From positions 8,308,001-8,372,000 of the forward strand of contig NC_135121.1 of assembly GCF_050908995.1 (NCBI RefSeq): a stretch of 64,000 nt of DNA, read 5' to 3'. Positions within the stretch are counted from its first letter, which is position 1, and the number at the start of each line of letters is the position of its first letter. The DNA is from Andrena cerasifolii. Its lineage: Eukaryota > Arthropoda > Insecta > Hymenoptera > Andrenidae. Made by a program: the position numbers and the translations under genes. Under the pieces are notes generated by a model. The model was not told the origin of the DNA and did no database searches. It was given only the letters and a program-made list of their open reading frames with translations. Positions 1-11,212 of this stretch are shown here, piece by piece.

Positions 1-699
1 TATTATATCGTTAATAATAGCTCGATCGCGACCGTATTAAAATTTAACATTTAAATTCTTCGATCACTACAATATTACACCGCGACATTTGTACACAGAA
101 CAATCACATGAATTTCCAACGCGGCTCCCACGTCGCCGAGCCGCACCACCCCCCTTCCTCCAACCGTCCCTCGCCGCCGGTGTCTCGCGTACGATGCCAC
201 CGGTCTGGTCCTTCGTCTTGCACCCGCGGAGATCGCCCGGTACCCGTCCCACCTTCATTCGGGGAACGTGCCCTCCGACTCGAACGCGCGCACCCTGTAT
301 TTCTCTTCAGCGTAGCACCGACGACCGTTCCCCTCTGCTCGACCATCTGCATCGTGTGCTCCTGACTCGGGTATCCGGTACCCGCGAGCTTCGACGCACG
401 GCAAGCGGCAAGAAATCCCTTTCCCGCTGCTCGCCCTGGACGCGGCAAGACGCTCCTCGTTGCCCAGCTCGCTTCACGCCGGCCGGAGCACGCTGCTTCC
501 GTCACGCTTCTACGTTCCCCGTTCCGCAAGAACCGTCATTCGACCGTCTACCTTGACTCGCGACTACTGCTGCAACGTGACAAAGCAGCAGGTATTAACG
601 CAATTGTAAAGTACTGGAGTATTGGAGATGGGCACTAACATCAACCACAGCATTTCTCATTGCACTACGAAATTTCTTTCGATTTTATTATGCTGCACC
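1..699. other. region downstream of hth, no gene recognised
   Basis: AT-rich for the first 80 bases, then GC-rich to about 560. Overlapping open frames occur on both strands (for example 89-556 plus and 104-529 minus), which is typical of GC-rich non-coding DNA. None has recognisable domains. It could include distal 3' UTR of hth; no evidence decides this. Confidence 0.5.
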
Positions 700-968
700 T
701 ACAGTCAGCCGCATTAATATTCGGACACAGTGGTACTTGGAAGTATATTGCTGTGTATTTGTAGTAATTCTGGAAATAAGGGATTCGTTGTTTTTTTATG
801 ATTTAGTACACTTATTCTAGTTAATAAAAACGTAAGATTTTTTTTATTTAATTTATACACTTTTCTTGCTAATTAATGGTGAAGGAAATAATGCCTAATT
901 CGGACACTGTGCAAAGCATAATGCTTTTATGTAAAATATACATGTACTTTAACAAAACTACATCAATT

Positions 969-1160
969 TTAATATTTTGTTGGATTGCCCTTATGTTTAT
1001 GTACTAGGTTTAAATGTTTGGGCGTACTAGAAATAATTTTATTTAAGTATTCTAATGGAATACGTGACCATTCTTCGGTTAAGCGTAACTTTAATTTGTC
1101 TTTCGACTTTATGGGTGTTATTCTGATTTGGCGATTTCTCGAGAAATAAGAAATAAGCAA
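969..1160 (-). pseudogene. Tc1-like transposase C-terminal fragment
   Basis: The minus-strand frame contains LTEEWSRIPLEYLNKIISS and ends KGNPTKY before a stop at 969-971. This matches the conserved end of Tc1-like transposases, where a helix of the form EEW..IP.EY....I.SMP is followed by V...KG..TKY. The DDE catalytic core is not present in readable form and the adjoining frame is broken, so this is a remnant. Nonfunctional, inactive DNA-transposon relic. Confidence 0.8.
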
Positions 1161-1206
1161 TTATAAAATTTCTCGAGAAATTCTCGAGAATTCTTTCTCG
1201 AGAAGG
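1133..1206. repeat. cluster of TTCTCGAGAA palindromes
   Basis: Four copies of TTCTCGAGAA or a one-base variant occur within about 70 bp, each a self-complementary 10-mer centred on CTCGAG. The cluster lies inside the Tc1-like element and may be part of its degraded coding region or a local duplication. Confidence 0.6.
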
Positions 1207-1362
1207 AACACTACTTACAACCACACGAATCGCTGTCGCGGACGCTATTAAAATGTGCGACAGAGTGGCGTGACCATCTCATGCGGAAGAAATAATTTAA
1301 AGTAGAACGCTCTTTTGATTTTGAAGATAGAACCGTCGGAACAACTTACCCGCGGAACTTTT

Positions 1363-1379
1363 AGCCCCGGTCTCCCCTA
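1363..1379. mobile_element. solo terminal repeat of the GGGGAGACCGGGG family
   Basis: GCCCCGGTCTCCCCTA ends at a TA (1378-1379) inside the right terminal repeat of the Tc1-like element. The same terminus bounds the element at 10430-11212. No partner end was found nearby, so this is a truncated insertion end. Confidence 0.5.
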
Positions 1380-1413
1380 CCACTGTGTCCGAATATTAAT
1401 GCGACTCACCGTA

Positions 1414-1602
1414 TCAACGCGAACACTTTGATTGAATCATTAATTCTGATCGTCAGTCTTTTTCCACTGGAAGCATATTATATGACCAATTATCAACTAA
1501 TTGTAAGCTGCTGAATCGAGCATGGTACGCTATTCACGTCAGTGCCACCTCCCCTCTCTTGCGAGCAACCCAGAATCGAGCAGGCTACTTTGCCACGTAC
1601 CT
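1414..1602 (-). other. hth: proximal hth 3' UTR (canonical isoform)
   Basis: Sequence directly downstream of the canonical stop and upstream of the Tc1-like element. It must be transcribed if the canonical exon is the terminal exon. No AATAAA signal is seen on the minus strand within it. The nearest, at about 1038-1043 and 845-850, lie inside the transposon, so the transcript may run into the element. Confidence 0.55.
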
Positions 1603-1748
1603 TTATAAGTGATGTCCATAGTACTCTGGCGGGTAATGGTACTGATTGTGGAAGGTGGGATCACCGGGCGGCCGGTGCATCATGCTCGCCGCCTGTCCGT
1701 CCATCATGTAGCCCATCGTCGCATCCGGACTGTACGCCCCGCTCGGAC
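1603..1748 (-). CDS. hth: homothorax terminal coding exon (canonical C-terminus)
   Basis: Last coding exon of homothorax, the insect Meis-class TALE homeodomain factor that binds DNA with Extradenticle/Pbx and Hox proteins and controls Exd nuclear entry. Read on the minus strand, the exon starts after an AG acceptor at 1750-1749 with two bases (GT) that complete a Gly codon. It then encodes 47 residues beginning PSGAYSPDATMGYMMDGQ, followed by the MMHRPPGDP core and ending YYGHHL, with TAA at 1605-1603. The MGYMMD, MMHRPPGDP and EYYG-HL blocks match the C-terminus I know from fly Hth. Its entry phase fits the donor at 24001-24002, where the upstream exon ends with a single G. No other frame here has this similarity. 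Identification is from recognised motifs and exon phase; no alignment was run. Confidence 0.93.
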
Positions 1749-4700
1749 CTGCGGACAATGGTGGAAACACTACACGTTACTACGGTTAGATCTCTGTTCC
1801 GTAATTGGCAAGCGGCTATTGGAAAAGCTCGCCAGTACCCTCGACAGCGTCATCCTCCAGTTCCCTGTGGGTGTTCTCTTGGAAAATTGCGGGCGCGGAC
1901 GGCCGATAGACAGTGGCAGTCGAGGATGGTCTGTCGATCGTGGGATTCTGGCGAGCTGTGTACTGTGATTGATCGAAGTCACGTTTCTACAAAGGATGTT
2001 CAGGGAATGTTTCTGCTCAGAGAAGATAGTCACTACTTAAGTAGTTGTTCCATGCTAAATTGCGAATCTAAACGTGACATCGACCAGATGGACGCGTTCA
2101 TGTCTCCCATGGAACGAGCGAGCGTCGAATTTCTAATTGTGAAGTGAGAGAGTAGGTGATCAATGATCGAGACCAATGATCTTCGATGCGTCGAACTTAT
2201 TGAACCAAGGAGGCCTACAGTCACCACTGTAATATCGCTAGACGGGATCAGAAGCACGTGCAACATCGGTAATTCACTCAGACTGGAGACATTCGCGTAG
2301 GGCATGCAGGGATTGAATCTTCGGCTGCGGAGCTCCGGAGCGGCTCGGTCGAACGCGACGACAGCTCCTCTCTCTTTTCGTAAGCGGTAATGGAGCCCGG
2401 GATCCACGGGAGGCTCCCCTAGTTTTAATGTCGGTATCTTAATGTATATTGCCGCGATAAATCAAGGGCACTGATTGCGTCCTACCCTCCGGCACCAATA
2501 CACGCCGGCACGCGGTTCAGCGGGACGTAGGGGAAGTGTAGGAGTCGGGACGCGTCATCGAAATCTCGAACGAGAGCCACGAGAGCCCGGAGAGCCAGCC
2601 ATTGTCGGGCACACTCTTCTAAGCCTTTCTTATGCTAAACCTGAACGGACTATCTCGCCAGCAACGATATTACACGCGACACCGATTATTATTAACCTGC
2701 CCAATTCGATCCTGTTCCATAATTTCTGCTTCGCCGAGGGTGTAATTATCGCGCACATTGGTAAATTGGTAAAATTATATCGCGCAGCACCTATTTCTCT
2801 CGTTTCTCCGTCCTCTCGTTAAAGCGCAAGATCGCCGCTAAAGACCAAGCGAAAAAGCATCCAGTGTACGTAGGAGACACCAAACTAATGCGAAGATAAA
2901 CTTGGCTAATCGCTCGTTCTCCTCCGTGCCAAGATCTGTTCCCCTAAACCGATAAATGGCTTTCCCCCCTGCCCCTCGTTTTCCATAGCTCAACAAATTT
3001 CTCATCAGCCATTTGTCAGAAAGCCAGAGGGATCTCGATTCTTTCCTTTTCTCCCCGTAACGATCGGTCCCCCCTTCTCTGTTCGACCAGCACAAACCAC
3101 CGAGTTCTTCCTCGCCGTGACGCCATCGCCGTTCCAAGCAAAGTCGCCGCGCTTTACTTCGCCCGCCACCGAGCCGTAAATCACAATTATTGCGAATGTT
3201 CTTTACCTTCCTCTCTTTATCCGTTTCTCCTGCTTCCTTCGAACTGTTTTTTCTGCCGCGACCCGCGAATTCTATCCACCCCGACGGATCTTTTCCCGTC
3301 CTTCCCCACCGGAGAGGAGGAGCTCGGCGATGGGGTGCAATGGTATGCAAATTATCTTCCTTTAGACTGCTCTGTGGCGTTCGTTGGATTTTGGGTAATA
3401 TCGGTTGCAGCTTTTGTTTCTTATTCCGAAGAGTGGTATTCGTAAAACAAACGGGGGTATTTTAAGGGATATTTTTCAGGGGAACTGATAAAATTGACAA
3501 ATATCACAGACTTCTGTCTAAAAAGGAAAATTCTGCTGCAATGTTATTTCCTTTTTTAGCGGAACAAAGGTCCAGCGCCACATTGGATTTCGAGCCGAAT
3601 GGCACATTGACCGACGACACGAAACTTCACCCACTACCAGCACACCACCGTCTGTCTACAATCTCCAATAACTTCAACAAAGTATTCGCAGTCCCTCCAA
3701 CCTCGATTTACCAATACTCGCCAAAATGCAACCGAAAAAAAAAACGAAGGAAAACAAAGAGTACTTGTACGAACAGAAAACATGTATGTAGAACTACCAC
3801 TCAACACGGAGTGGGAATTGAATTCGTCCCGAAAACATGCGCGGACTTCAGCGCACTGGAAAATTTCAGGATTTCAAGCACGAGAATAGCGGAGGATAAT
3901 TCCAGACTTCACCAACCATTGGATGGTCCTCTACGTGCCGTAGCACCAACGAATCCTATTTCTTCTACCAAAAGCCATCGGCGAATAGAGGGGGGAAGTA
4001 GAAGTACGAGAGAAGCGCGCGAGGGAAGAAGGAAAAAGGACCGATCCGAGGCTCGGTTCGTTTTCCTGCATGCGCCGAAGATCCCGCGGCGTAAAGGATC
4101 GACAGACCGTTTTCCACCAATCACGGGAGCCCGAACGATTATCGCGGATCCAATAAAACCGACGGGGGAACGATCCTCGGGAAAGAAACGAGCGTCTCTC
4201 GTTCTCGCGGCCTATCCAGCGGAATGTAGTCTCGCATTATGGCCGGTACGATATCCCGCTAACGAGGGATGCGCGCTTGTAGTGTGATTAAACCGCGCTA
4301 TAACGCAGCGGGGCGTCCTGGGATGGCCAGCTCCGGCCACAATATGGGGAATTAAGGAATCGTCCGCGCGGGAGGCGATCCGAGGAATCGAACCGAGGAT
4401 AAGATACTCTTTCCAGGACCAGTCGCTTGCTAGTCTCTTTCTGTACGTGTAAATTGCGTCGTTAAGCCTCGTAAGGCGGCTCCCTCTTCGCTTGATCTCG
4501 GACCCGCCGATTATCCCCTGCAAGATTGCCCGCGAATCGAAAGTTACGCGCGTGGCGGCGGCCGTTTCATTCCTGCAGGGAAGAGGATGCCAGGCTTTCT
4601 TTGTTGGGAGTGGAGTTTCGTCGAGCAGGCTGCGGCCTTTCGGTTGGTGATTAGAAACCAGCGTCTCTGAGCGAATAGTTATACACTTTGTTACTACCGA

Positions 4701-6545
4701 ATGCCACTAAATCATCTCGGAGTGCACTTGCACCCATCGCTACTCGCAGCCCACATTACACGAGCAACGATTAAACCTACATGACTCCATCCCCCATGCC
4801 CCCGTCCCACACTATCGACAGGAACAAAAGAATCGATGGTATCGCTGCCGGTCATCAGATTCTTATCGAGCCCCGCAGTGATTCGCTATCGACCTCGCCG
4901 GCCACGGTCCTCCCGCAAAAAGCCCCCGAGGTTCTCCTGTCTCCTTCTCATCACCCTTTAATAAACGAAGACGAACCATCGGGAGATATGATCGCCAGCT
5001 TAATGGGCAGTTCTTACGGCGCCTTTGAGTCTCGTGGAGATAGCACTTCACAGTCGTACGGGGAGTTCGTTAGCCGATTCCTCCATCACGGAGGGACGTT
5101 ACGTCTCCTCGGGGTCGACACCGCGCAGGGGCGAGATCCATCCAGCAGCGACACAGCCGGGGCTCACGGCGTAACGAGAAGCCACGGGAAGAACTCGCTG
5201 CGTAACGCAATAAAGCCGCCCCAAGATCCGTGTGTTTCGACACCTAGTAAATCCGCAAAGCTGCTGGTTCCTCGCCTCCGCACGTTCTGGACCCTTCCCG
5301 ACCCTGCCCCCGAACTACAGCCAGTACCGTCGTGGCCGGTGATTTATTCAGAGCCGTTTACCACCGCTGGAAGAGGCTCGCGTTAATTGCGGACGCGCCA
5401 AGTTGCGGGAAAGTATGTCGAGGATGCACCGGAGACCAACTTCCAGGACGTCGTTTCGGGGGCTGATAGGGACCGAAAGGAATTTGAATCGAGGACTGGA
5501 GGAACAGGAGTTCAAACGGTCGTGTAATTTGCTGACGACTGGGGCCCCCTTGGACGTCCGTGGAATTACATACTCTGTTTCGCTGTAGCAATGAACGAGG
5601 TACATCTACGGCACTCAAAAAACTTTCCGGAAGATTGGAAACTGCCTAGAGCAGTTTGCGACACTGAATCTCACCTATCGTCGCGGGAGTTGCAGGTAGA
5701 GCTAGACTGAAGACACTGCAACTAGCACTAGCGAGACACAAAAATGTCGTCGTGTATACGCACCTTTGCCGTATGCAGTATCATTGCCAATTTCGGCGAA
5801 TTAAAAAACCTGCCTATCTAGGGACGCGGTAGCGTCTCGACGCCAAGTACAGGAAAGAAAGTACAGAAAAGACACCCTGTATATGTCGACTGTTGCTACC
5901 GCTATCGTTTACTCGTCGCCGGGCTATTCCAATCTAACCTGAAACTTATTTCATTAATATCTCATCACGCCTGCAATATTTCCTAAATTTAAAGGCATTT
6001 TTCTGATGTAAACCGCGTGTAAGCTTTCGAATAAGACCAATTTCAATAAAATCGGTCCGCGCATAACAGAGATATCATAATATCGTCTCATGGATCAGTC
6101 GGAAATTTTAAGATTTTTCGTCGTCTTCTCCAAGAAATTTTTTCGTCAACATAATACGTTCAGTCAACAGAAACTAACACATGTTTCGTTCGTCAATCGC
6201 TATCTTCACTATGCAATCTACTCCAAATTTTGACAGCTTACCGTTAAGTTATAACCAAGTTATAAACGTGTTTTTACAAATATGTATCGTTGTACCATTG
6301 AATTGCAACCAAAATGCAGTCTCAAACACAAGGTAAGTTGCCGAAATTTGAATTGCGACATGTTTGAATATCATCAAACTGTTTTTTTATTTGTAACTAA
6401 TCTGCGGATTTTATATATAATCGAAGCGTAAAATGATGCTGACTGGATTTATCCTTAATTCTGTCCCGTGATAATTTGTAATTTATAATATTAAAAATTA
6501 TCTGAAATCATTCCCTACGCAAATTATCTTTGTAAAAAGAAGTGA
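1749..6545. other. hth intron segment, no gene recognised
   Basis: No exon or RNA gene recognised. The plus strand has open frames of 248 codons (3541-4287) and 201 codons (4781-5386), both low in recognisable motifs, the first rich in Arg, Lys and Ser. A short ACACCCTGTATAT stretch near 5871 resembles termini of insect repeats but has no partner. Confidence 0.5.
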
Positions 6546-6883
6546 GATCCCCATAAAAAACTTAAAAAGAGTAAAAAAATTATGCCAAGTACATGAAATC
6601 AAATAAATCACAAAAGAATAGAAGTGTCGATGAATGATCTCAGAATTATTTCAAAACGCAATATAATGAAAATGTACTCATATTGTCAGAGTTTTAAATT
6701 GGCAAATTATTTGAAAGCCTGCGAGAGGGAAGGTATTTGTATTGATGATCTGAGAATACCTTGCCTATATTTTCTTTTTTTATTTTGTAATTATTATTAT
6801 CTTCCATTTTTTGTGATTTATTTGATTTCACGTACTTGGCGTAATTTTTTTTTACTTTTTCGAAGTTTCTTTTTATGGGGATC
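6546..6883. mobile_element. MITE, family B (inverted-repeat element)
   Basis: The left arm from 6546 (GATCCCCATAAAAAACTTAA, continuing through a GCCAAGTACATGAAATCAAA block) is the imperfect reverse complement of the right arm ending at 6883. Arms are about 100 bp, with a unique centre. A related right arm occurs at 37654-37769, where it continues into a TTAA terminus, so this copy has probably lost its extreme ends. Confidence 0.7.
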
Positions 6884-9800
6884 ATACCTACACCACTGGC
6901 GCTGCATTATTCGCTGCGAGCTGCATTGTTGCGCGTCGGAGAAGCATCTATGTTCGGTTCTCTCCAGCGTTCGCGCATTATACGTAGAATTGAATAATGG
7001 TCGAATTACAAACGATTACAAATTGCACGCGCGTGTAATAAATAGCCAGCGAACTGATTAATAAGGGAGCGTTAAACTGCGCATCATTATAATCGATGAT
7101 AAATTATGCGGGCCACTGGCCGCACGGAGGTCACTGCTGCAATTTATGACAGTGTTCAGAAGCGGTTCTCCAAGTGTACGTATCGAATCAATAAAATCGA
7201 ACTGCCCTGCGATAATCTCTGTCCCGAAACTACTCATCGAAAAGAGGACCACTCTAAAACTCGTCCACTCCGAGACAACTATCTGTAGGTCTCACTGGAC
7301 GTCGCTCCACTTTCTACACCATCGAAAAGAAGGAAGCACCTGCAGCAGATTCTCCGTCGCAGCAAGTCCACGCGACACTTCCACCAGCAGCTGCATCGCC
7401 GATATAACGCAATTATTCCCCAACGCCCCTCCGACTCCGCAGCCGCATTCGCGGTTACCTTTAATCAGCGTGCTCGGGCGGACCGCAAAACACGGAAAGA
7501 CACGTTCGAGCAGCCGCCTAAAGCGTATCTATTACGCCGAGGAAGATAATCCCCCCCCTCGGAAACGAGGTAAAACTTCGAAATCCGTTTTGCAGGGGTG
7601 GCTGAGGTGGTGGCGAGCGAGAGGCGGCGTTCTCTCCGCGCGAACGCCAACACGGGAACAACATTAGTAACTTATGGTTGCGGCCTAGCTACGGATGCCT
7701 GGCTGCGTTTCAGACCAGCAGATCCGGAGGTACGGAACCGTGTAAGGCCGGCGCACCGCCTAGACGAGGCCGTGGAATCCTTGCGGGGGTGGAAGGAGCC
7801 GGCTTCTGAAGTTAGTTGCAGGCGACACGGCGAGTTTCTGCCGTAGTTCCGTGCGGAGTTCGCGCGGAGTTCCCCGTTTCTCGCCGTTCGGGCATAACCC
7901 GAGCCAACCGGTCGCCGAGTTTGCCAGAGGCTTTCACCGGCGGAACGGTGTGAAAACCGCGGAAGAAGGAGCGCCAGAAGGAGAGGTGAGAGTCGGAGAA
8001 AGACCGAGAGAACGTGATAAATATGAGCAGTCTAAGTAACAACCATCAGTTCCCCCCACGGAGTTCACAGCGTGGCCGACTGTAGTAACGAACTTCCGGC
8101 AAGATTTAAGGGTGGCTGCAAGTTCGGCCCCGCTCTGGATCCCCTCTGTCCACCCGCCGTGACCTCGGACGGAATTGACGACTTAATTAGCGATGGGCAG
8201 GCACTGTGAACGCTCGCGGAGAGATCCGTTTCTTGGGGAGAATTACTTTGGCGTCGTCGGATCGGTTCGTTGCGCGTAGTTCATCATTCCGTATGGACTC
8301 GTACTGTATCGGCAGCGTTGTCAGTGACGACTTCGACGCGCGCGTAGATCACCGAAAGCGACAGGAGACAGTCTGAACCTTGATCGCCATGAAACCCTAG
8401 CGAGACTACCAGAAACTGATCTCTCGAGGAGCCAGCAGGATGGCGGTAATATCCATCGAGAGCCAAACTACCCTCGAGTCCAAGAGTTGGAGGGACAAAG
8501 AGGGTCGCGGAAGATCGTCACGGTTAGTGGGTAGCAGAGGGAGCGCCAAACCCCCAACCATTTCGTTGTCCATGGCCCTCGGTTCACGGGCAGGCAAATT
8601 CCGAGAGGTCGTCGAGACACGGGGAAGAAGACGAAGCAGGGCCAGGGGGAAGGGTGATCCGTCGAGCGGAAACCGGAAATGTGCTCCGGAACCTTCAACA
8701 ATCCCTCGATGAAACTATTGGTCATCCGCGACGCAATACCGGATACGCCGGATCTAATAACTCATCCGCCTGCTGCCTTGTCTCTCCCACTCTATCACAC
8801 CCTTTCCCTCTGTCTTCCGCATTTTTTTTTTCTCTCTCTATTCCGCGCAGAACGTCGTCCCGTCCCGTCGCCCCTCCGCCCCCACTTGTCTCATCGTGCG
8901 TTTCCTAGCATTGTTCCGTTCCGACGGCGATCCGAGATAATGGTCGTCGTGGCCAAGGGAATAATAATAATATCACTGTAACGGAGGCCGGTGTGTATTG
9001 TCACGATCTACAATGAATTTCTGCCGAATCGTTCGCGGCCGCGCCATTGTCGGCACGTTCCAATCGTAAATGGTATGATTAAAACGGCTAATGGAAACAA
9101 TTGCGGAAACCGGTTGACGTCGTCACGCGCCGCTTGCCCTGGCTTTATATCGTATTGTCAAAACGCGGCGTCTAGTTGGGTGATTTACGCTTGGCCGGCG
9201 CGTGCACGTACCCGGTGCGCTGTTTTTCGCAGGCCTGGATCGTCGCGGGATCGAGAATTCGTCAGGATCGTAGAGCTCGAACGGTAAACGAAGGTTGAGT
9301 CGCAACGTGGTAGCCCCTGACTGACTTCGCTAGACGGTACAGCCATCGCGACAGCTTCCAGAATATCCAAGATCGGCCACAGAACCCGTGAGTCGGGCGT
9401 TTATTGAAAGACCAACGTCCCAGAGTGCCTCACCCAAGCGAAGACACAAATTTCCAGGCAGGAACTCAAGGGGCACGGTGACAAAACAATGCGTCCCAGA
9501 GACTGCAACCCTTAAAACGATCCCTCTCCGCGGGATTGCTAGCTGGTGTGATATACGGCGCGACGTAATTGCAGGAATTTAATCAATCAGAGATATATCG
9601 TAGCGAGAGTACAAGGCCGGCCTTGCCAAGCTGAGTTAAGCCCTCGGGGAGTCTCATTTAAGATAAACCCGGCCTGGACCGGGTCTCCGCCGTGGTAACC
9701 ACCGCCGACTACCTTGTCCTCCTGGCGAATGATGAAACGCTAGGACTACTATCCTAGATTCCTTGCCACCGAGTCTCTTCCCCCCTCGTTCCGCCTTATT

Positions 9801-10429
9801 CGAGCCTCGCCTACTCTTCTTGCAGTCGTTAGAACAGGAAACCTCACCCTCTCCCTTACTTTTTCCACTTTACAAGGGTGTACGTGGCGGGGTCCACGTA
9901 CGTGCACGGACGTTCACGCGAGAGGGTCTAGGATCGTGTACACGGGAGTGGAAACGGGCACACACAAAGCCGCCTCCTCCCCTCACACACGCTCCCGCTC
10001 ACCCCCTGCGACCCTCTGATATATAGCCCCTTGGAGGTCGATGACTTCCGCTATTTTTCTTCCGCTGTCTCCAGCAAGCAACTTCCCCTTTCCTAACGTG
10101 CACCCCCGCCCGGCCGTTTCGGTTCTTTCCTACGCTCCTGGCCTCCGGGATATCCAGCAGCGGACATCATCGATCGAGGCCGGCTGGATATCCAGGAGCG
10201 TTCCGAGAACGTTCTCGGGATCTCCGGGAAATCGAGCTCGAGGCGGTGGGCGCGCGCCTTTTGTTCGGCCCGCAGCTAGGAATAAGAATCGAGCAGCGGC
10301 TTCGATCGCATTCTTGGGCGGAGCTACGGCGATGCTTCGTAATTGTGAACGCGATGGTTTCGCATATCGCGAGAGGACGTGCCGGACCCTTGACTCTGAA
10401 CTGTGGCAGATGATGAAAGAGCTGTTACG
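6884..10429. other. hth intron segment, no gene recognised
   Basis: GC-rich and CpG-rich over much of its length, with a pyrimidine-rich run near 8780-8900. A perfect 16-bp palindrome CCGAGAACGTTCTCGG lies at 10203-10218, next to the 12-bp palindrome CTGGATATCCAG at 10184-10195. No coding region recognised. Confidence 0.5.
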
Positions 10430-11212
10430 TAGGGGAGACCGGGGCTAGTTGATACGTTTTTCATTTTTCAATGTATTTCAGTTTTGTTTGAAATAATTGG
10501 TTGATAGCAAATATGCTAAAATATACTTTGGTACTTCCTCTTTAATATATTGTAAATGAAAAGTTGAGAAAATACATACAAAATAAATGAAAAAATTTTA
10601 TTTGGACGAAGGTAAAATGTATCAAGTTACCCCATTGCGAAGCTAGTTGATAAGTTATTCTGTTTTTAATTTTTTAAATTTTTTATTTCAATTAATTACT
10701 TAATAACAAATATGCCAAAATATACTTTGGTCCTTCCACTTTAATATATAGTCAGCGAAAACTTGAGAAAATACATACAAAATAAATGAGAAAATGTTAT
10801 TTGGACGAAGGTAAAATGCATCAATTTACCCCATTGCGAGGCTAGTTGATACGCTTTTCATTTTTCAATGATTTTCATTTTTCTTTGAATTAATTACTTG
10901 ATAACAAATATGCCAAAATATACTTTAGTCCTCCCTCTTTAATATATAGTAAGCGAAAACTTGAGGAAATGCATACAAAATGAATGAAAAAATATTATTT
11001 GGACGACCAATTTGTATGTATCAAAACTATTTATTTTTTCTCTATGTAAACAAAAACAGTTAAAAAACGATTGTTAACGTCAATGTAAATACACGTACGC
11101 TGGATCGTAGTAAAGAATTGAACAACAATCTTCACATATGTTGCTCAAATGGAGCTACATATATACGGTGTCGAGATAATTCGTCTGTATCAACTAGCCC
11201 CGGTCTCCCCTG
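10430..11212. mobile_element. TIR element of the GGGGAGACCGGGG family with internal tandem repeat
   Basis: The left end TAGGGGAGACCGGGGCTAGT continues into TGATAC and is matched in inverted orientation at the right end (GTATCAACTAGCCCCGGTCT and on to about 11212). The left end starts at TA; the right end has TG where TA is expected. About 580 bp of the 783-bp interior is a roughly 198-bp tandem repeat. No coding capacity is seen. The terminus resembles that of the pogo-like elements at 40630 and 55821, differing mainly at one base, so the two may be related families. Confidence 0.85.
10444..11030. repeat. tandem repeat, ~198-bp unit, about 2.9 copies
   Basis: Units start at 10444, 10642 and 10841 with GCTAGTTGATA, giving periods of 198 and 199 bp. 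Each contains AAATATGCYAAAATATACTT and a TTATTTGGACGA block, and each full unit ends in ACCCCATTGCGA. The third copy is truncated or diverged after about 11010. The unit begins with the subterminal sequence of the host element. Confidence 0.9.

Larger units (their letters stand above)
700..1413 (-). mobile_element. Tc1/mariner-like element with internal deletion
   Basis: Terminal inverted repeats of about 34 bp flank the region: left at 702-735 begins CAGTCAGCCGCATTAATATT and right at 1378-1411 is its reverse complement with three mismatches. Both ends are bounded by TA (700-701 and 1412-1413), the target dinucleotide of the IS630-Tc1-mariner superfamily. Inside, on the minus strand, is the tail of a Tc1-type transposase. 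At about 0.7 kb the element is roughly half the usual length and cannot be autonomous. It lies 190 bp past the canonical hth stop. Confidence 0.85.

Noticed and set aside
3541..4287. 248-codon plus-strand open frame
   Set aside because: Low-complexity Arg/Lys/Ser-rich translation, no domain, lies in an hth intron on the opposite strand.
6314..6340. ATG with a good context followed after 18 bases by a GTAAGT donor, like a short first coding exon on the plus strand
   Set aside because: No downstream exon, promoter or protein similarity could be found; the pattern is common by chance.
10444..11030. Direct repeats that might suggest a CRISPR-like or satellite array
   Set aside because: Unit of about 198 bp with no short repeat/spacer pattern, located inside a TIR element of a eukaryotic genome.
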